Shown: positions 36,279-44,597 of the stretch, piece after piece
Layout of the letters: every line of letters starts with the position of its first letter
How positions within the stretch are numbered: the first letter of the stretch is position 1
NCBI RefSeq assembly: GCF_009765365.1
Contig: NZ_VTOM01000016.1
Coordinates: 62,001-126,000, forward strand
DNA from: Antarcticirhabdus aurantiaca
GTDB lineage: Bacteria > Pseudomonadota > Alphaproteobacteria > Rhizobiales > Rhizobiaceae
DNA: 64,000 nucleotides
Direction of reading: 5' to 3'
The notes under the pieces: model-generated
Databases searched by the model: none
What the model was told of the DNA's origin: nothing
Seen by the model: only the letters and a program-made list of their open reading frames with translations
Position numbers and translations under genes: made by a program

Positions 36279-36851
36279 ATGAACAACGACCGACTCGGCG
36301 GCGGCGGGCGTGGGACGCTCGTCACCGTCCGCGGGCAGGGAAGCCATGACCTCGCCCGTGCCCCCGTCGCCAGGCGCGACTCGGGCCTCGGCTACTTCGA
36401 GAACAGGCGGAACAACCGCCAGCGGGCGCTGGACCACGCCGAGATCGTGCGCGAGGTCGACCGCCGCAAGTGGGAGCAGGCCGCGGACGTGGAGCTCCTG
36501 GACGGCGAGGCCCGGGCGGAGGAAGCCAAGCTCCTCATCGTGGGGCGCGTCTTCGAGGCGACAGGCGAGGCGTCCGAGCAGATCCGCGCGCTCGGTGGCG
36601 ACACCAAGCGGAGGATCGTCGAGGCGACGGGCGACTCCGTCGTCGCGCTGGGCGAGGCGGGAACCAGGATCGACGCCAAGATCTCGTCGTCGGACATGCA
36701 TCCCGCCGTGAAGGGCTTCGCCCAGAACGCCATGGCCGGGATGATGGCCGCGGCTGCCGAGGGGATCGTCGCCAGCGGGTACGAGGCGATCAGGAACGTC
36801 GACCGCAAGGTCGACAGCATCAACTCCTCGCGCTTCGCGCCGAAGGACTGA
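36279..36851 (+). CDS. Helical hypothetical protein of the toxin/ATPase island
   Basis: 190 residues, no recognised family. It has a flexible Gly/Arg-rich N-terminus, then a long charged helix (NRRNNRQRALDHAEIVREVD and RRKWEQAADVELLDG), then a more hydrophobic Ala/Gly/Met-rich segment (FAQNAMAGMMAAAAEGIVAS) near residue 150. It could be a membrane-associated or pore-type helical protein. ATG 36279 has AGAAGGAGAAGG upstream. A strong hairpin follows its stop. Confidence 0.7.
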   Translation: MNNDRLGGGGRGTLVTVRGQGSHDLARAPVARRDSGLGYFENRRNNRQRALDHAEIVREVDRRKWEQAADVELLDGEARAEEAKLLIVGRVFEATGEASEQIRALGGDTKRRIVEATGDSVVALGEAGTRIDAKISSSDMHPAVKGFAQNAMAGMMAAAAEGIVASGYEAIRNVDRKVDSINSSRFAPKD

Positions 36852-36855
36852 GACG

Positions 36856-36883
36856 TGCGGGGCGGACGATGTGCCGCCCCGCA
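36856..36883 (+). terminator. Strong hairpin between genes 2 and 3 of the island row
   Basis: TGCGGGGCGG, an eight-base loop, CCGCCCCGCA: a perfect ten-base GC stem, four bases past the stop codon. Only two T residues follow, so it may attenuate or protect RNA ends rather than fully terminate. Confidence 0.5.
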
Positions 36884-36936
36884 TTCCCGCTGCCGGAAAC
36901 GGCCCGGCAGTCCCACCGGAACGAAGGATCCGAACC

Positions 36937-37776
36937 ATGACCGGACCAGCGGATACCCTGCCAAGCCCTCCCACCGCACCACACATCGCGGGCGCTCTCT
37001 CCCGCCGCGTAGCGGTCATGGCGCGCGCGATCGCCCAGATGCTCCGCGTTGCGGGCGCCATGCTCCTGTTCTGGGCCGGAGGTCCGGCCGCGGCGGGTCC
37101 GTCGGTGACGGTGACGGCGAACGGCCGCCACCCGTCGCAGCTCCAGTGGGACGGCGTGCGCGTCTACTGGCTGCCCTTCGACGTCAGCACGATCTCGGCC
37201 GCCGACCTCGTGGCCTGCGCCGTGCAGGACCGGGTGGCGTGCTCCGGAGTGCCCTGCCCCGACGCCGATCGATGCGAGTTCGAGCTCCCGTCCGTGGACG
37301 CGTCGCGGCCGTTCGCCCTCATCGTTTATGACTGGGACGGGCTGCTCGAGGACGAGGTCTCGGCCGCCGCCCGCGGCCTCTCGGTCGGTTCCGACGCAGT
37401 GGCCTCTCTCAAGGGCCTCGTCGCCGACCCGGCCTGGGGCGCGCGCGCCGACGGCGCCGCCGACGCGGCCTCGGGCCTTCTCGCGGCGGCCTCGGACGCG
37501 CTCGGCGAGGCGAACGGGCGGCGCCTCGAGTTCATGGACGCGGCCATCCTCGTCCCCTCGCCCGACATGGCGGACCAGCCCGCCCTCGCCGCGCTCGTCC
37601 GCGAGCACGTGGGGGCCGCCGCCCGCCTCGACGGCTCGGTCCTCGGCGTGCGCCGCCTCCGGGGCCCGATCGCAACCCTCACCTACGCCGACTGCGTGTG
37701 GCCGAGCCCGGCCTGCGCCCTCGCCTACGCCGACATCGAGTTCAAGGAGAAGGAGAAGGACCATGAAGCGGACTAG
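36937..37776 (+). CDS. Sec-exported hypothetical protein of the island
   Basis: 279 residues. A hydrophobic segment (AQMLRVAGAMLLFWAGGPAAAG, about residues 31-52) acts as a signal peptide; MARAI at about 28 could be the true start. The mature part has paired cysteines (ACAVQDRVACSGVPCPDADRCEF, about 105-130) suggesting disulfides, so a periplasmic or secreted location. A Cys pair also lies near the end (DCVWPSPAC). No family was recognised. Its 3' end overlaps the toxin gene start by 14 bp, implying coupled translation. Confidence 0.7.
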   Translation: MTGPADTLPSPPTAPHIAGALSRRVAVMARAIAQMLRVAGAMLLFWAGGPAAAGPSVTVTANGRHPSQLQWDGVRVYWLPFDVSTISAADLVACAVQDRVACSGVPCPDADRCEFELPSVDASRPFALIVYDWDGLLEDEVSAAARGLSVGSDAVASLKGLVADPAWGARADGAADAASGLLAAASDALGEANGRRLEFMDAAILVPSPDMADQPALAALVREHVGAAARLDGSVLGVRRLRGPIATLTYADCVWPSPACALAYADIEFKEKEKDHEAD

Positions 37777-38431
37777 ACGCGAATTCCTCGTCGGCGCGGC
37801 CATCCTCGGAGCGGCGGCCCTGTTCGGGTTCGGCGGGGACGCCCGGGCGGCGCCCCGGGGCGGGAGTGGCCCCAAGGTCATCACTCCCCCGACCGTGAGG
37901 ACGGCGAGGAGCTCGGCGGTGCGGGCCTCGGCCGCCGCGGGGGGACACCTCCACAAGCACGTCGGCGCCTCGCCCGCGTACCTCGCCTCCCGCACGCAGT
38001 CGATGGACATGAGGTTCTCCTTCGAGGCCGCGGCGAGGCGGGGGCGGAAGGGACGGAAGGCGGCCGAGGCGCTCTCCCAGTTCAGGGCGCGGCCCTCCCG
38101 GATCAGCTCGTTCCGCAACGGCCCGACAATGGACCGGATCTACGAGCAGGCGATGCGCCGCGAGAGGGCGCAGGTCGCGGCCTGGGCACGGACCGCGAAG
38201 CCGGGCGACAGCTATAGGCTCGGGTTCTCGTCCGCAAAGCCCGTCGGCACGGTCTACACGACGATGCCGGGATCCGGCACGGGCCGCCACGCGCCTGCTT
38301 CGCGGGGCGAGTTCATCCTCCGCAAGGGCGGCTCCGCGGGTGTCTACCCGCACACGGCCAAGCTCTTCGTCGGACGCGAGGCCCCGACGCGCCGGGCGGG
38401 CGCCGCGACCGACCGCAAGGCGGCAAGGTGA
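37763..38431 (+). CDS. Tat-type exported protein with RNase A-like (CdiA-CT) toxin domain
   Basis: 222 residues. The N-terminus MKRTRREFLVGAAILGAAAL is a twin-arginine signal (TRREFL). From about residue 55 the sequence follows the bacterial RNase A-like toxin pattern: GGHLHKHVGASPAYLASR with candidate catalytic histidines, then RISSFRNGPTMDRIYEQAM, VAAWART, YRLGFSSAKPVGTVY and GEFILRKGG, AGVYPHTAKLF. Such domains usually sit at the end of CdiA or other polymorphic toxins; here the domain stands alone behind a signal peptide. The next gene looks like its immunity gene, 12 bp downstream. ATG 37763 is inside the end of the preceding gene. The nuclease assignment is by pattern only. Confidence 0.7.
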   Translation: MKRTRREFLVGAAILGAAALFGFGGDARAAPRGGSGPKVITPPTVRTARSSAVRASAAAGGHLHKHVGASPAYLASRTQSMDMRFSFEAAARRGRKGRKAAEALSQFRARPSRISSFRNGPTMDRIYEQAMRRERAQVAAWARTAKPGDSYRLGFSSAKPVGTVYTTMPGSGTGRHAPASRGEFILRKGGSAGVYPHTAKLFVGREAPTRRAGAATDRKAAR

Positions 38432-38443
38432 GGGAGAGGCGAG

Positions 38444-38716
38444 ATGGAAATCGGACGCGAACTGCTCGAGCGCCTTTCCGGCGAGGTGTTCCACGAGACG
38501 GCGGACCTCGACGGCGACCTCGGTCCCACGCTCGACGCCTTCCTCGACACCCTCGACCCGACGGAGCGACGCGCCCTGCGAGACGAGCTCGTTTCGCTGG
38601 CGGGGGCGGGCGAGGAGGAGCGGCGGGAGCGCCTCGACGAGATCGGCTTCGCCTGGGAGTTCGACGACGGGGCGGGCTTCCTCTCGACCCTCGCGCAGGT
38701 CCTCGACGACGAGTGA
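38444..38716 (+). CDS. CdiI-type immunity protein
   Basis: 90 residues, acidic. The pattern EVFHETADLDGDLGPTLDAF, then RRALRDELVSLAGAGEEERR and LDEIGFAWEFDDGAGFLSTL, matches the small CdiI_1 type immunity family (FHQDWDLDG.. EEALDAFL.. ALRAELDALL.. LGCGY). There is no signal peptide, so it would act in the cytosol. Its place directly after the RNase A-like toxin gene is the standard toxin-immunity order. A ribosome-binding GGGAGAGGCG precedes the ATG. Confidence 0.7.
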   Translation: MEIGRELLERLSGEVFHETADLDGDLGPTLDAFLDTLDPTERRALRDELVSLAGAGEEERRERLDEIGFAWEFDDGAGFLSTLAQVLDDE

Positions 38717-38836
38717 GGCCAAGGGGGCGGGTTCCGACCCGTCTCCACGACCGCCCCTCAGCGGATCGCCGCAGGCCAGCGGCGGTCCGGCCAACGGCAG
38801 CTTTCCGCACGAACGGGCACGACGAAGGGAGAACGC

Positions 38837-39583
38837 ATGATGCCGCCCCTCAAGCCGCCGCTCCGCGGGATCGGCGAACCGCCCCCCTGGCCCGCGCCGC
38901 CACTCTATCCCGGCGACTGGCTCGACCTGCCCGACGATGTGGTGGCGCGGACGGGGAGCCTCCTGGAGCGCTTCGCGGACGCGCGGGCCTTCCCGAACCT
39001 GACGGGACGCTTCCTGCGCATGCGGGCCCTGCGCCTGCCCTTCTATCCCGGCTGGACGCTCCTGGAGATCCTGGGCCGGCCGCTCGGCAAGCGCCTCGGC
39101 GTGGCCCGCGTCCTCCTTGGAAGCGAGAGGCCCCTGCTCCTCAACGGATCGGCGGGCATCCTCCACATGGTCAACTCCAAACATCTCGAGGGCCTCGACG
39201 ACCCGGCGACGGTCCGGCACTACCTGCGCTTCTTCTGTAGCTGCGTCCACGGCGAGGAAGGGGGCGGCACCCGCTTCCAGGTCGTCGAGGGCATGGACGA
39301 GATCCCGCCGGAGATGGTGCGTCCCGGCAAGGTCGAGACCGTGTCCGCTGCGGTCCGCCCGATCGAGGAGGTCGACGGCCCGTCCGCCCTCCTCGCGACG
39401 CTCGTCTACGGAGGGAGCCTCTTCCGCTCGCTCATGAGGATCGACTCCTCGGGAATGGTGGTGATGGAGGACGACGAGCCGATCGCGGAGGACGTGTTCC
39501 GCCTGCGCGAGTGCTTCGACGGACCCTGGCAGATGCACCCCCACGAGATCGTGCCCCACCAACCCAAACCGGAGACGGAGTGA
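38837..39583 (+). CDS. Hypothetical protein of the island, before the ATPase gene
   Basis: 248 residues, Pro-rich N-terminus (MMPPLKPPLRGIGEPPPWPA), then a globular alpha/beta part with LLLNGSAGILHMVNSKHLEG and RHYLRFFCSCVHGEEGGGTRF. There is no signal peptide or membrane segment. No family was recognised; it could be an adaptor or chaperone for the ATPase. ATG 38837 has GGGAGAA upstream. Its stop lies six bases before the ATPase ATG. Confidence 0.7.
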   Translation: MMPPLKPPLRGIGEPPPWPAPPLYPGDWLDLPDDVVARTGSLLERFADARAFPNLTGRFLRMRALRLPFYPGWTLLEILGRPLGKRLGVARVLLGSERPLLLNGSAGILHMVNSKHLEGLDDPATVRHYLRFFCSCVHGEEGGGTRFQVVEGMDEIPPEMVRPGKVETVSAAVRPIEEVDGPSALLATLVYGGSLFRSLMRIDSSGMVVMEDDEPIAEDVFRLRECFDGPWQMHPHEIVPHQPKPETE

Positions 39584-39588
39584 TCGCC

Positions 39589-41055
39589 ATGGCAGACGGA
39601 ACGAACGGGCCGGGGACGCGCCGGGGCGTGATCGTGGGGCGAGAGGCCGCCGGGAGGCCGTCCATCGGCTTCGCGACCCGGCCGCGGCCGGAGGGTCCCG
39701 GCACGGCGGTCGGGGCGCCGCTCGACGGGCACGCCATCGCGATCGCCCCGACGGGCGCCGGCAAGCTGCTCTCCCTCGTCGTCCCCTGGACGCTCGGCTG
39801 GCCCGACGAGGGATCGGTCCTCGTGGTCGACCCGAAGGGCGAGGCGGCGGCGGTGACGGCGCGCGCCCGGGCACGGCGCGGCTCCGCCGTCCACGTCGTC
39901 GACCCGTTCCGCGTCAGCGGCCTGCGCCCATCGCCGTGCAACCCACTCCGGTTCATCGATCCCGACAGCGAGGACCTCCTCGACGACGCGAGAGCCGTGG
40001 CGGAGATGATGCTTCCTGAGCGTCACGACGTGCGGGACGCGTTCTGGCGCAGCCGGGCGCTTTGGTTCGTGACGACGGCGATCGTCCACGTCATGAGGGA
40101 GCGCAAGCCGCCGGAGCGGACCCTCGTGTCGGTTCGGGACGTCGTGTTCGGGTGGGCGCGGTCCATGAGGCGCGGCGAGCAGTTGCCGGGGGCGGCGGCG
40201 ACGGCCCTGAAGCTTGAGGGCGACGATCCCGAGGTGAGGCGCGCCGCGGAGACGATGGAGCTCGGGTCGCCGGAGACGGTCGGCGGGATCCTCCACTACG
40301 CGCTCGAGGCGGTCGGCTTCATCCGCGGGGAGCCCGTGGAGCGCAGCCTCGAGTGCGGGGGCGTGGACTTCGAGTCCTTCGCGAGGGGCGATCCGACGAC
40401 CTGCTTCCTCGTCCTGCCGCCCCACCTCCTGAAAACCCACGCGCCGCTGCTGCGCCTGTGGTCGTGGGCGTTCCTTTCGTCGGTCCAGCGGCGGACCCGC
40501 CCGCCCGCGGGCAGGACGCTGTTCGTCGTCGACGAGGCCGCCCAGCTCGGTCACTACGGCCCCCTCCTCACGGCGGTCACGTTGCTTCGCGGCTACGGCC
40601 TGTCCACCCTCTCGCTCTGGCAGGACGGGGCGCAGCTCCGCTCCGCCTATCCCGACGATTGGAGGACGATGGTCAACAACTGCCGGACGCTCGCCTGCTT
40701 CGGGGCGCGGACCGATGCGGGCTGGCGCGACGCGCTCGACACGCTGGGGATGGCGGGGTGCACCCGGTCGGAGGCGGAGGGACGGATCCTCGTGCTCTCG
40801 GACGGGCGGGAGCGGCTGCTCGACCGCATCGACTACCGGACGGATCCGCTCTTCGAGGGCGAGTTCGACCCGAACCCGTTCCACGAGGCCGACGCGGGAC
40901 CGATCGTCAGGCCGCGGACGAAGCGGCGCAAGCCGCGACGCCCGGCGGCCCGCCCCGGAGGCACGAGGAGACGCGTCGACCCCGACCTCGCCCGCGAGTA
41001 CGATGCCGTCAAGGCGCAGGTGATGGCGCTCTGGGAGCCGGAAGCCGTGTTCTGA
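39589..41055 (+). CDS. Soluble VirD4/TraG-like coupling ATPase
   Basis: 488 residues. AIAIAPTGAGKLLSLVVPW holds the Walker A (GAGK at about 56-59). VLVVDPKGEAAAVTARAR is the TraG/VirD4 signature after it. LFVVDEAAQLGHYGPLL (about 312-328) is Walker B, followed by LWQDGAQLRSAYP and NNCRTLACFGARTD as in type IV coupling proteins. The N-terminal membrane helices of VirD4 are absent. The all-alpha domain is short. Coupling ATPases pass DNA or protein substrates to a type IV channel; no relaxase or VirB genes are present here. ATG 39589 with GGAG eight bases upstream was chosen; GTG 39580 overlaps the previous stop. Confidence 0.85.
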   Translation: MADGTNGPGTRRGVIVGREAAGRPSIGFATRPRPEGPGTAVGAPLDGHAIAIAPTGAGKLLSLVVPWTLGWPDEGSVLVVDPKGEAAAVTARARARRGSAVHVVDPFRVSGLRPSPCNPLRFIDPDSEDLLDDARAVAEMMLPERHDVRDAFWRSRALWFVTTAIVHVMRERKPPERTLVSVRDVVFGWARSMRRGEQLPGAAATALKLEGDDPEVRRAAETMELGSPETVGGILHYALEAVGFIRGEPVERSLECGGVDFESFARGDPTTCFLVLPPHLLKTHAPLLRLWSWAFLSSVQRRTRPPAGRTLFVVDEAAQLGHYGPLLTAVTLLRGYGLSTLSLWQDGAQLRSAYPDDWRTMVNNCRTLACFGARTDAGWRDALDTLGMAGCTRSEAEGRILVLSDGRERLLDRIDYRTDPLFEGEFDPNPFHEADAGPIVRPRTKRRKPRRPAARPGGTRRRVDPDLAREYDAVKAQVMALWEPEAVF

Positions 41056-41244
41056 ATGTTGACCGCAGTCGCGCTGCACAACCGATCAGAATGCAAAGCT
41101 GTCGGGGATCTGAATGACGAACTCGAGGCACGATGTTGATCGACAGAGCCTATTGACACGCTTGCAGCCAACTCGCTCCACAGGTCATCGCGCTGATCGA
41201 CGTCGAAACTGCGGCCCCATGCCAATCGCACAGCCAAAGGAAAC
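41056..41244. other. Gap with repeat copy 5
   Basis: Between the ATPase and the DprA-like gene; it holds the 76-bp repeat at 41134-41209. Confidence 0.6.
41134..41209 (+). repeat. 76-bp structured intergenic repeat, copy 5
   Basis: Starts TGTTGATCGA and ends CGCTGATCGACGTCGAAAC. It lies 35 bp before the DprA-like gene, which has the inverted copy 6 one base after its stop. Confidence 0.7.
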
Positions 41245-42297
41245 ATGACGGTTGCACCAAACGACTTTCGCCGGGACAAACCCAAGATATGGGTCGGGAT
41301 GAACACGTTGAATCAAAGCCGCCCCTCCGCGAGGAATGAGCAGCTGTCACAAGCTTTGATCGACCCCGATAAGATCGCCTTCCTTGCGCTGGCTTCGATC
41401 GAAGGTGTAGGCGCGGAAAGCCTCGCCTCCATTGCAGGCAGCGGGCAGACGTTTGAGTCGGTCTTGTCTGTCGAAATCCAGCATGAAGCGATCGAGCTTT
41501 TGCGGCGGCACGGCGCTCGGATCGACAGCGCCTCTTGGGCTGATTGGCGGAGCGTACGGGCTCGAGCCATTGCAAGAGCTCGCCACTGGGCTGATGGTTT
41601 TGCCCGAGACGGCACACACGTCGTGTTCCGGCATGAAGATGCGTTTCCGAAACGCCTGCTGGATCTGTCCAGTCCTCCGTACTGGCTGTTCGTCAGGGGT
41701 AGCCTATCGGCTCTGTCGGTACCGTCGATTTCCGTCGTCGGCACGCGAAACCCGAGCGAGGACGGCCGATGGCTGACGAAGTACGTTGGTGCAAGCCTGT
41801 CGATCTGGAACGCGGCAACCGTGAGCGGCTTGGCGGTCGGCGTTGACCAACTCGCCCACGAAGCTTCCATCCGCGCTGGCGTTCCGACTGTTGCCGTCCT
41901 CGGATCAGGAATTCTCTCGGACCATGCCCCGGGCGCAGGAGATCTACGCGGACGCATCATCGAAGGCGGGGGCGCGATCGCGACGGAGTACCTGCCTGAT
42001 GAAGGCCACAGTGCGAAGAACCTCGTTCGCCGAAACCGACTTCAGGCGGCGCTCGGAAGGGTTCTCATACCAACCGAGTGGAATTCAAGGATTGGAACCG
42101 CCCATACGGTAAGGTTCGCCACCCAGCTCCGAAGGCCGATAGCGCTCCTTCGACTGCCGGACTGGGATGAAGGCCGCGTAACGCCGACGATGGGTTGCGG
42201 CCTGGAGACCGGACGCATGTTTACGATCCCCGGAGAGGATGAGGCATTCCGCAGCTTCGTTCGAGACGCACTTGCCGGGCCTTTGGGATCGGCTTGA
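41245..42297 (+). CDS. DprA/Smf-like protein
   Basis: 350 residues. A helix-hairpin-helix-like segment (FLALASIEGVGAESLASIAG, about 47-66) precedes a Rossmann-type DprA domain: ISVVGTRNPSEDG, then VSGLAVGVDQLAHEASIRAG, TVAVLGSGI, and LVRRNRLQAALGRVLIPTEW. DprA loads RecA on incoming single-stranded DNA. The C-terminal winged helix of housekeeping DprA is missing, so this may be an accessory member. Base composition is lower in GC than its neighbours. It is bracketed by inverted 76-bp repeats, suggesting that it moved as a unit. ATG 41245 was used; ATG 41299 is possible. Confidence 0.82.
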   Translation: MTVAPNDFRRDKPKIWVGMNTLNQSRPSARNEQLSQALIDPDKIAFLALASIEGVGAESLASIAGSGQTFESVLSVEIQHEAIELLRRHGARIDSASWADWRSVRARAIARARHWADGFARDGTHVVFRHEDAFPKRLLDLSSPPYWLFVRGSLSALSVPSISVVGTRNPSEDGRWLTKYVGASLSIWNAATVSGLAVGVDQLAHEASIRAGVPTVAVLGSGILSDHAPGAGDLRGRIIEGGGAIATEYLPDEGHSAKNLVRRNRLQAALGRVLIPTEWNSRIGTAHTVRFATQLRRPIALLRLPDWDEGRVTPTMGCGLETGRMFTIPGEDEAFRSFVRDALAGPLGSA

Positions 42298-42298
42298 A

Positions 42299-42374
42299 GC
42301 TTCGACGCCGATCAGCGCGGTATCCTGTCAGCCGGGTTGACCCGAGGCGGCTTGGCCCCGCTCGACGATCAATC
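42299..42374 (-). repeat. 76-bp structured intergenic repeat, copy 6
   Basis: Starts GCTTCGACGCCGATCAGC one base after the dprA-like stop codon and ends GACGATCAATC. Inverted relative to copy 5. Confidence 0.7.
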
Positions 42375-42478
42375 GTCAGAGCGAGCCGTGCATCTGCGTT
42401 GCACCGCCGATTCCCTGAAACGAAGAGCTTCGCCGCCGAGCGTCATGGAATCCAGCCTGCCTTGGACGGCCTGCCCTG

Positions 42479-42646
42479 TCATTTCACTTCGTAGACCCTC
42501 ACGACATCGCTCTCGACGTCTTCGCGATCGAATATGAACGCATCAGGATCGGTGATGTAGCCGAGCTCCGCTTCGCTCGCGTCCTCAGCCTCCACTTCCC
42601 AGATCTCCCGGACGATCACGCGCAGCTCGACTCGGTACTTCTTCAT
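42479..42646 (-). CDS. Small DpnD/PcfM-like protein
   Basis: 55 residues: MKKYRVELRVIVREIWEVEA, then a short acidic helix and FDREDVESDVVRVYEVK. The strand-strand-helix plan with VEAEDASEAE resembles the DpnD/PcfM family of small mobile-element proteins. ATG 42658 (four residues longer) is an alternative. Confidence 0.5.
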   Translation of the reverse strand: MKKYRVELRVIVREIWEVEAEDASEAELGYITDPDAFIFDREDVESDVVRVYEVK

Positions 42647-42730
42647 TGCCCTCGGCATGGAAGCGGCCTCCTGACATCGACAAGTGGGAACTCGCACTCG
42701 ATCCGATGCGCCCGGCATCTCGCCGTCCAT

Positions 42731-43034
42731 GCATCGGGATGGTCAGCTTTCTTGGATGGCCCCTGTTGCACCCCGGCATCGGCACGCTCGACAGGTCACC
42801 ATGCCGATCGGCAACTTGCGCATCCTGGCGGCGGCGCACGGGCTTGACCCCATCCTGTTCCCGAGGAGATCGTTCCGGAAGCGCGATTCAAGCCAGCCTG
42901 CGTTCACGCGCCATGCGGGCTCCCAAGCGACCTCCTGGTGATGCCGCACGTGGACAAGGCGGCTCGCAACCGTCGCCGCGCGAGCGCACCGCAGCGGTGA
43001 GATCCTCGAGGCCGCAAGCTGCGGAAGTGCCCCG
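42731..43034. other. No recognisable gene
   Basis: Short frames only. Confidence 0.45.
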
Positions 43035-43328
43035 CTAGGCCTCCGTCGCCGCGGATGGACTTCCCATGGCGACAGGTTTCGAACTGCCGGATACCCCGAC
43101 GAGGATCGTCCCGTCGCCGGCATCGAGAAAGATGGCTCCCGCCATCTCGAGCGCGGTCCTGATGCGGGCGACGCTCGACGCCCGCGGGACGTGGCCGCTT
43201 CCCTCGAACTCGTTGAGCAGGTTCCTGCCGCACTCGGCCAGGCGGCACAGCTCCGTCTGCGAGAGCCCGAGCATCGCGCGGGCGCCGCGGCAGGCGATCC
43301 CGTCGATGCGTCCGGCGGGGCGCAGCAT
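43035..43328 (-). CDS. XRE-family DNA-binding protein
   Basis: 97 residues with a helix-turn-helix: ACRGARAMLGLSQTELCRLA, then ECGRNLLNEFEGSGHVPRAS, VARIRTALEMAGAIFLDAGDG. This is the layout of single-domain XRE proteins common near mobile DNA. The start is uncertain; the frame is open well upstream and ATG 43328 begins the domain. The upstream extension overlaps a roughly 90-bp direct repeat also found at 50803. Confidence 0.75.
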   Translation of the reverse strand: MLRPAGRIDGIACRGARAMLGLSQTELCRLAECGRNLLNEFEGSGHVPRASSVARIRTALEMAGAIFLDAGDGTILVGVSGSSKPVAMGSPSAATEA

Positions 43329-43447
43329 TCCCGGAAAGGGCGAGGAGCGCTCGCGAACGTCGGCATCCACGCGGGACGACCCGGCCCCGAACGTGGACAG
43401 GATGCCGTCTTTCGTCAAAGGCCCGCATCCGGTGTCCACCGGGCGTG

Positions 43448-43537
43448 GCGCCGGGCGCCGACGCTTCCGGCGAACGTCGACCAGTTGTGCCTCGTAGGAT
43501 TCATCGCTCCAAGCGTTCCGTCGGCTTGCGGCGCCAC
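43448..43537. repeat. Direct repeat, copy A (~90 bp, imperfect)
   Basis: GTGCCTCGTAGGATTCATCG and flanks are nearly identical to 50803-50893. The match spans GCGCCGGGC through CGGCGAACG to CGCTCCAAGCGTTCCGTC. On the minus strand it keeps an ATGAATCCTACGAGGCACAA core. Confidence 0.7.
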
Positions 43538-43871
43538 TGCCCGTGTCCGCCGGACCTTCACGAGTCCGCCCCAGCCCCGTAGGCCGCGGCAGGGCCATAG
43601 TGCCCCAAGCACGGCGCGGCGTCGACCCGGCACGGTCGCAAGGCGGGCCGCGACGCCCGGCCGCTGGTCGAATCCTTCGTCCAATCCTTTCCCGCTGACC
43701 GCGCGGCCCGCGGCGGCGGTCCTTCCGCCCTCCCGTCCACCTGGCCCGAACGGAGCGTGGGTTGACCCCGCCTCCCCGTACGGCAACGCGAGCGCCCGAA
43801 GGGGCGGTCGTCCCGCGTCGGCGGAGCCGACGCGCACCGGGAATGCCGACGATCGAGGCGATGCCGGCTTC
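43538..43871. other. No recognisable gene
   Basis: Arg/Pro-rich frames on both strands; nothing supported. Confidence 0.4.
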
Positions 43872-44240
43872 CTAAGCCATTCCGGTGCGCAGGGAGGGTG
43901 CGGTCGCGCTGTCGGGATCGCCGGGGCTCTCCTCGACCCCGCCGTATCCGCCGATCGGGAGGTCGGGGTCGATGTCCGCGTCGGCGTCGAACCGAAGCAG
44001 CCAGCAGCCGCTGCCGCCCGCCGCCGTCGCGGCGGCGAGGAACGGCTCCGAGAAGCCGAAGCGGCGCAGCCGCGCCAGGGTCTCGTCCCGGACGTCCTCG
44101 GACGCCAGCGACGCGGTCGAGACGATCCACCCGTGTTCGTACGGGATGACCGTCACGGGATGGTCGGCCCCGTCCAGGATCGCCGCATCCCCGTCGGTGA
44201 GGTGGCCGGTCGAGATGTCCTTGAAGCTCAGAATGGTCAT
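43872..44240 (-). CDS. DUF5983-like protein
   Basis: 122 residues. SFKDISTGHLTDGDAAILDG, then VTVIPYEHGWIVSTASLAS and GCWLLRFDADADIDPDLP, match the pattern of DUF5983 proteins found on plasmids and integrative elements (STAHLT, YGWFV, WLRFD, LP). No function is known. There is no signal or membrane segment. Confidence 0.65.
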   Translation of the reverse strand: MTILSFKDISTGHLTDGDAAILDGADHPVTVIPYEHGWIVSTASLASEDVRDETLARLRRFGFSEPFLAAATAAGGSGCWLLRFDADADIDPDLPIGGYGGVEESPGDPDSATAPSLRTGMA

Positions 44241-44597
44241 GCGCGCTCCCCCGTCTGCCACCTCAGGGTCGCCCAGGGGAATGTGGCCCGCAAGCGGCGC
44301 CGCACGGAAGCGAACGGGCCACGGGACTTCGACTCCGCCAATCGAAGGCCATCCCGCATTGACCGTTGGCGCACCGCCTCCGCTTCGGTGCAAGCGGCCT
44401 TCGATCTCACCGCCCCCCCACGCGACCGCGCGCGGCAACGCGCGCCGTCCGCGCCCGATCCGGGATGCGGCAATGGCCGGACCCGCAGCCCCGCCGCACA
44501 AGCCGCAGGACCCGGCCGGAGCGCCGAATGCGCGGAGATCGACCACGCATCGTGAACAGCCCTTTCTCTCCGAAGCCGACCGCGGATCGGCCCGGGG
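44241..44597. other. No recognisable gene
   Basis: Nothing supported between the DUF5983-like gene and the response regulator. Confidence 0.45.

Noticed and set aside
39589-41055. VirD4-like ATPase taken as proof of a conjugative element
   Set aside because: No relaxase, VirB/Trb gene, oriT or pilus gene was found in the window; the N-terminal membrane helices are missing too.
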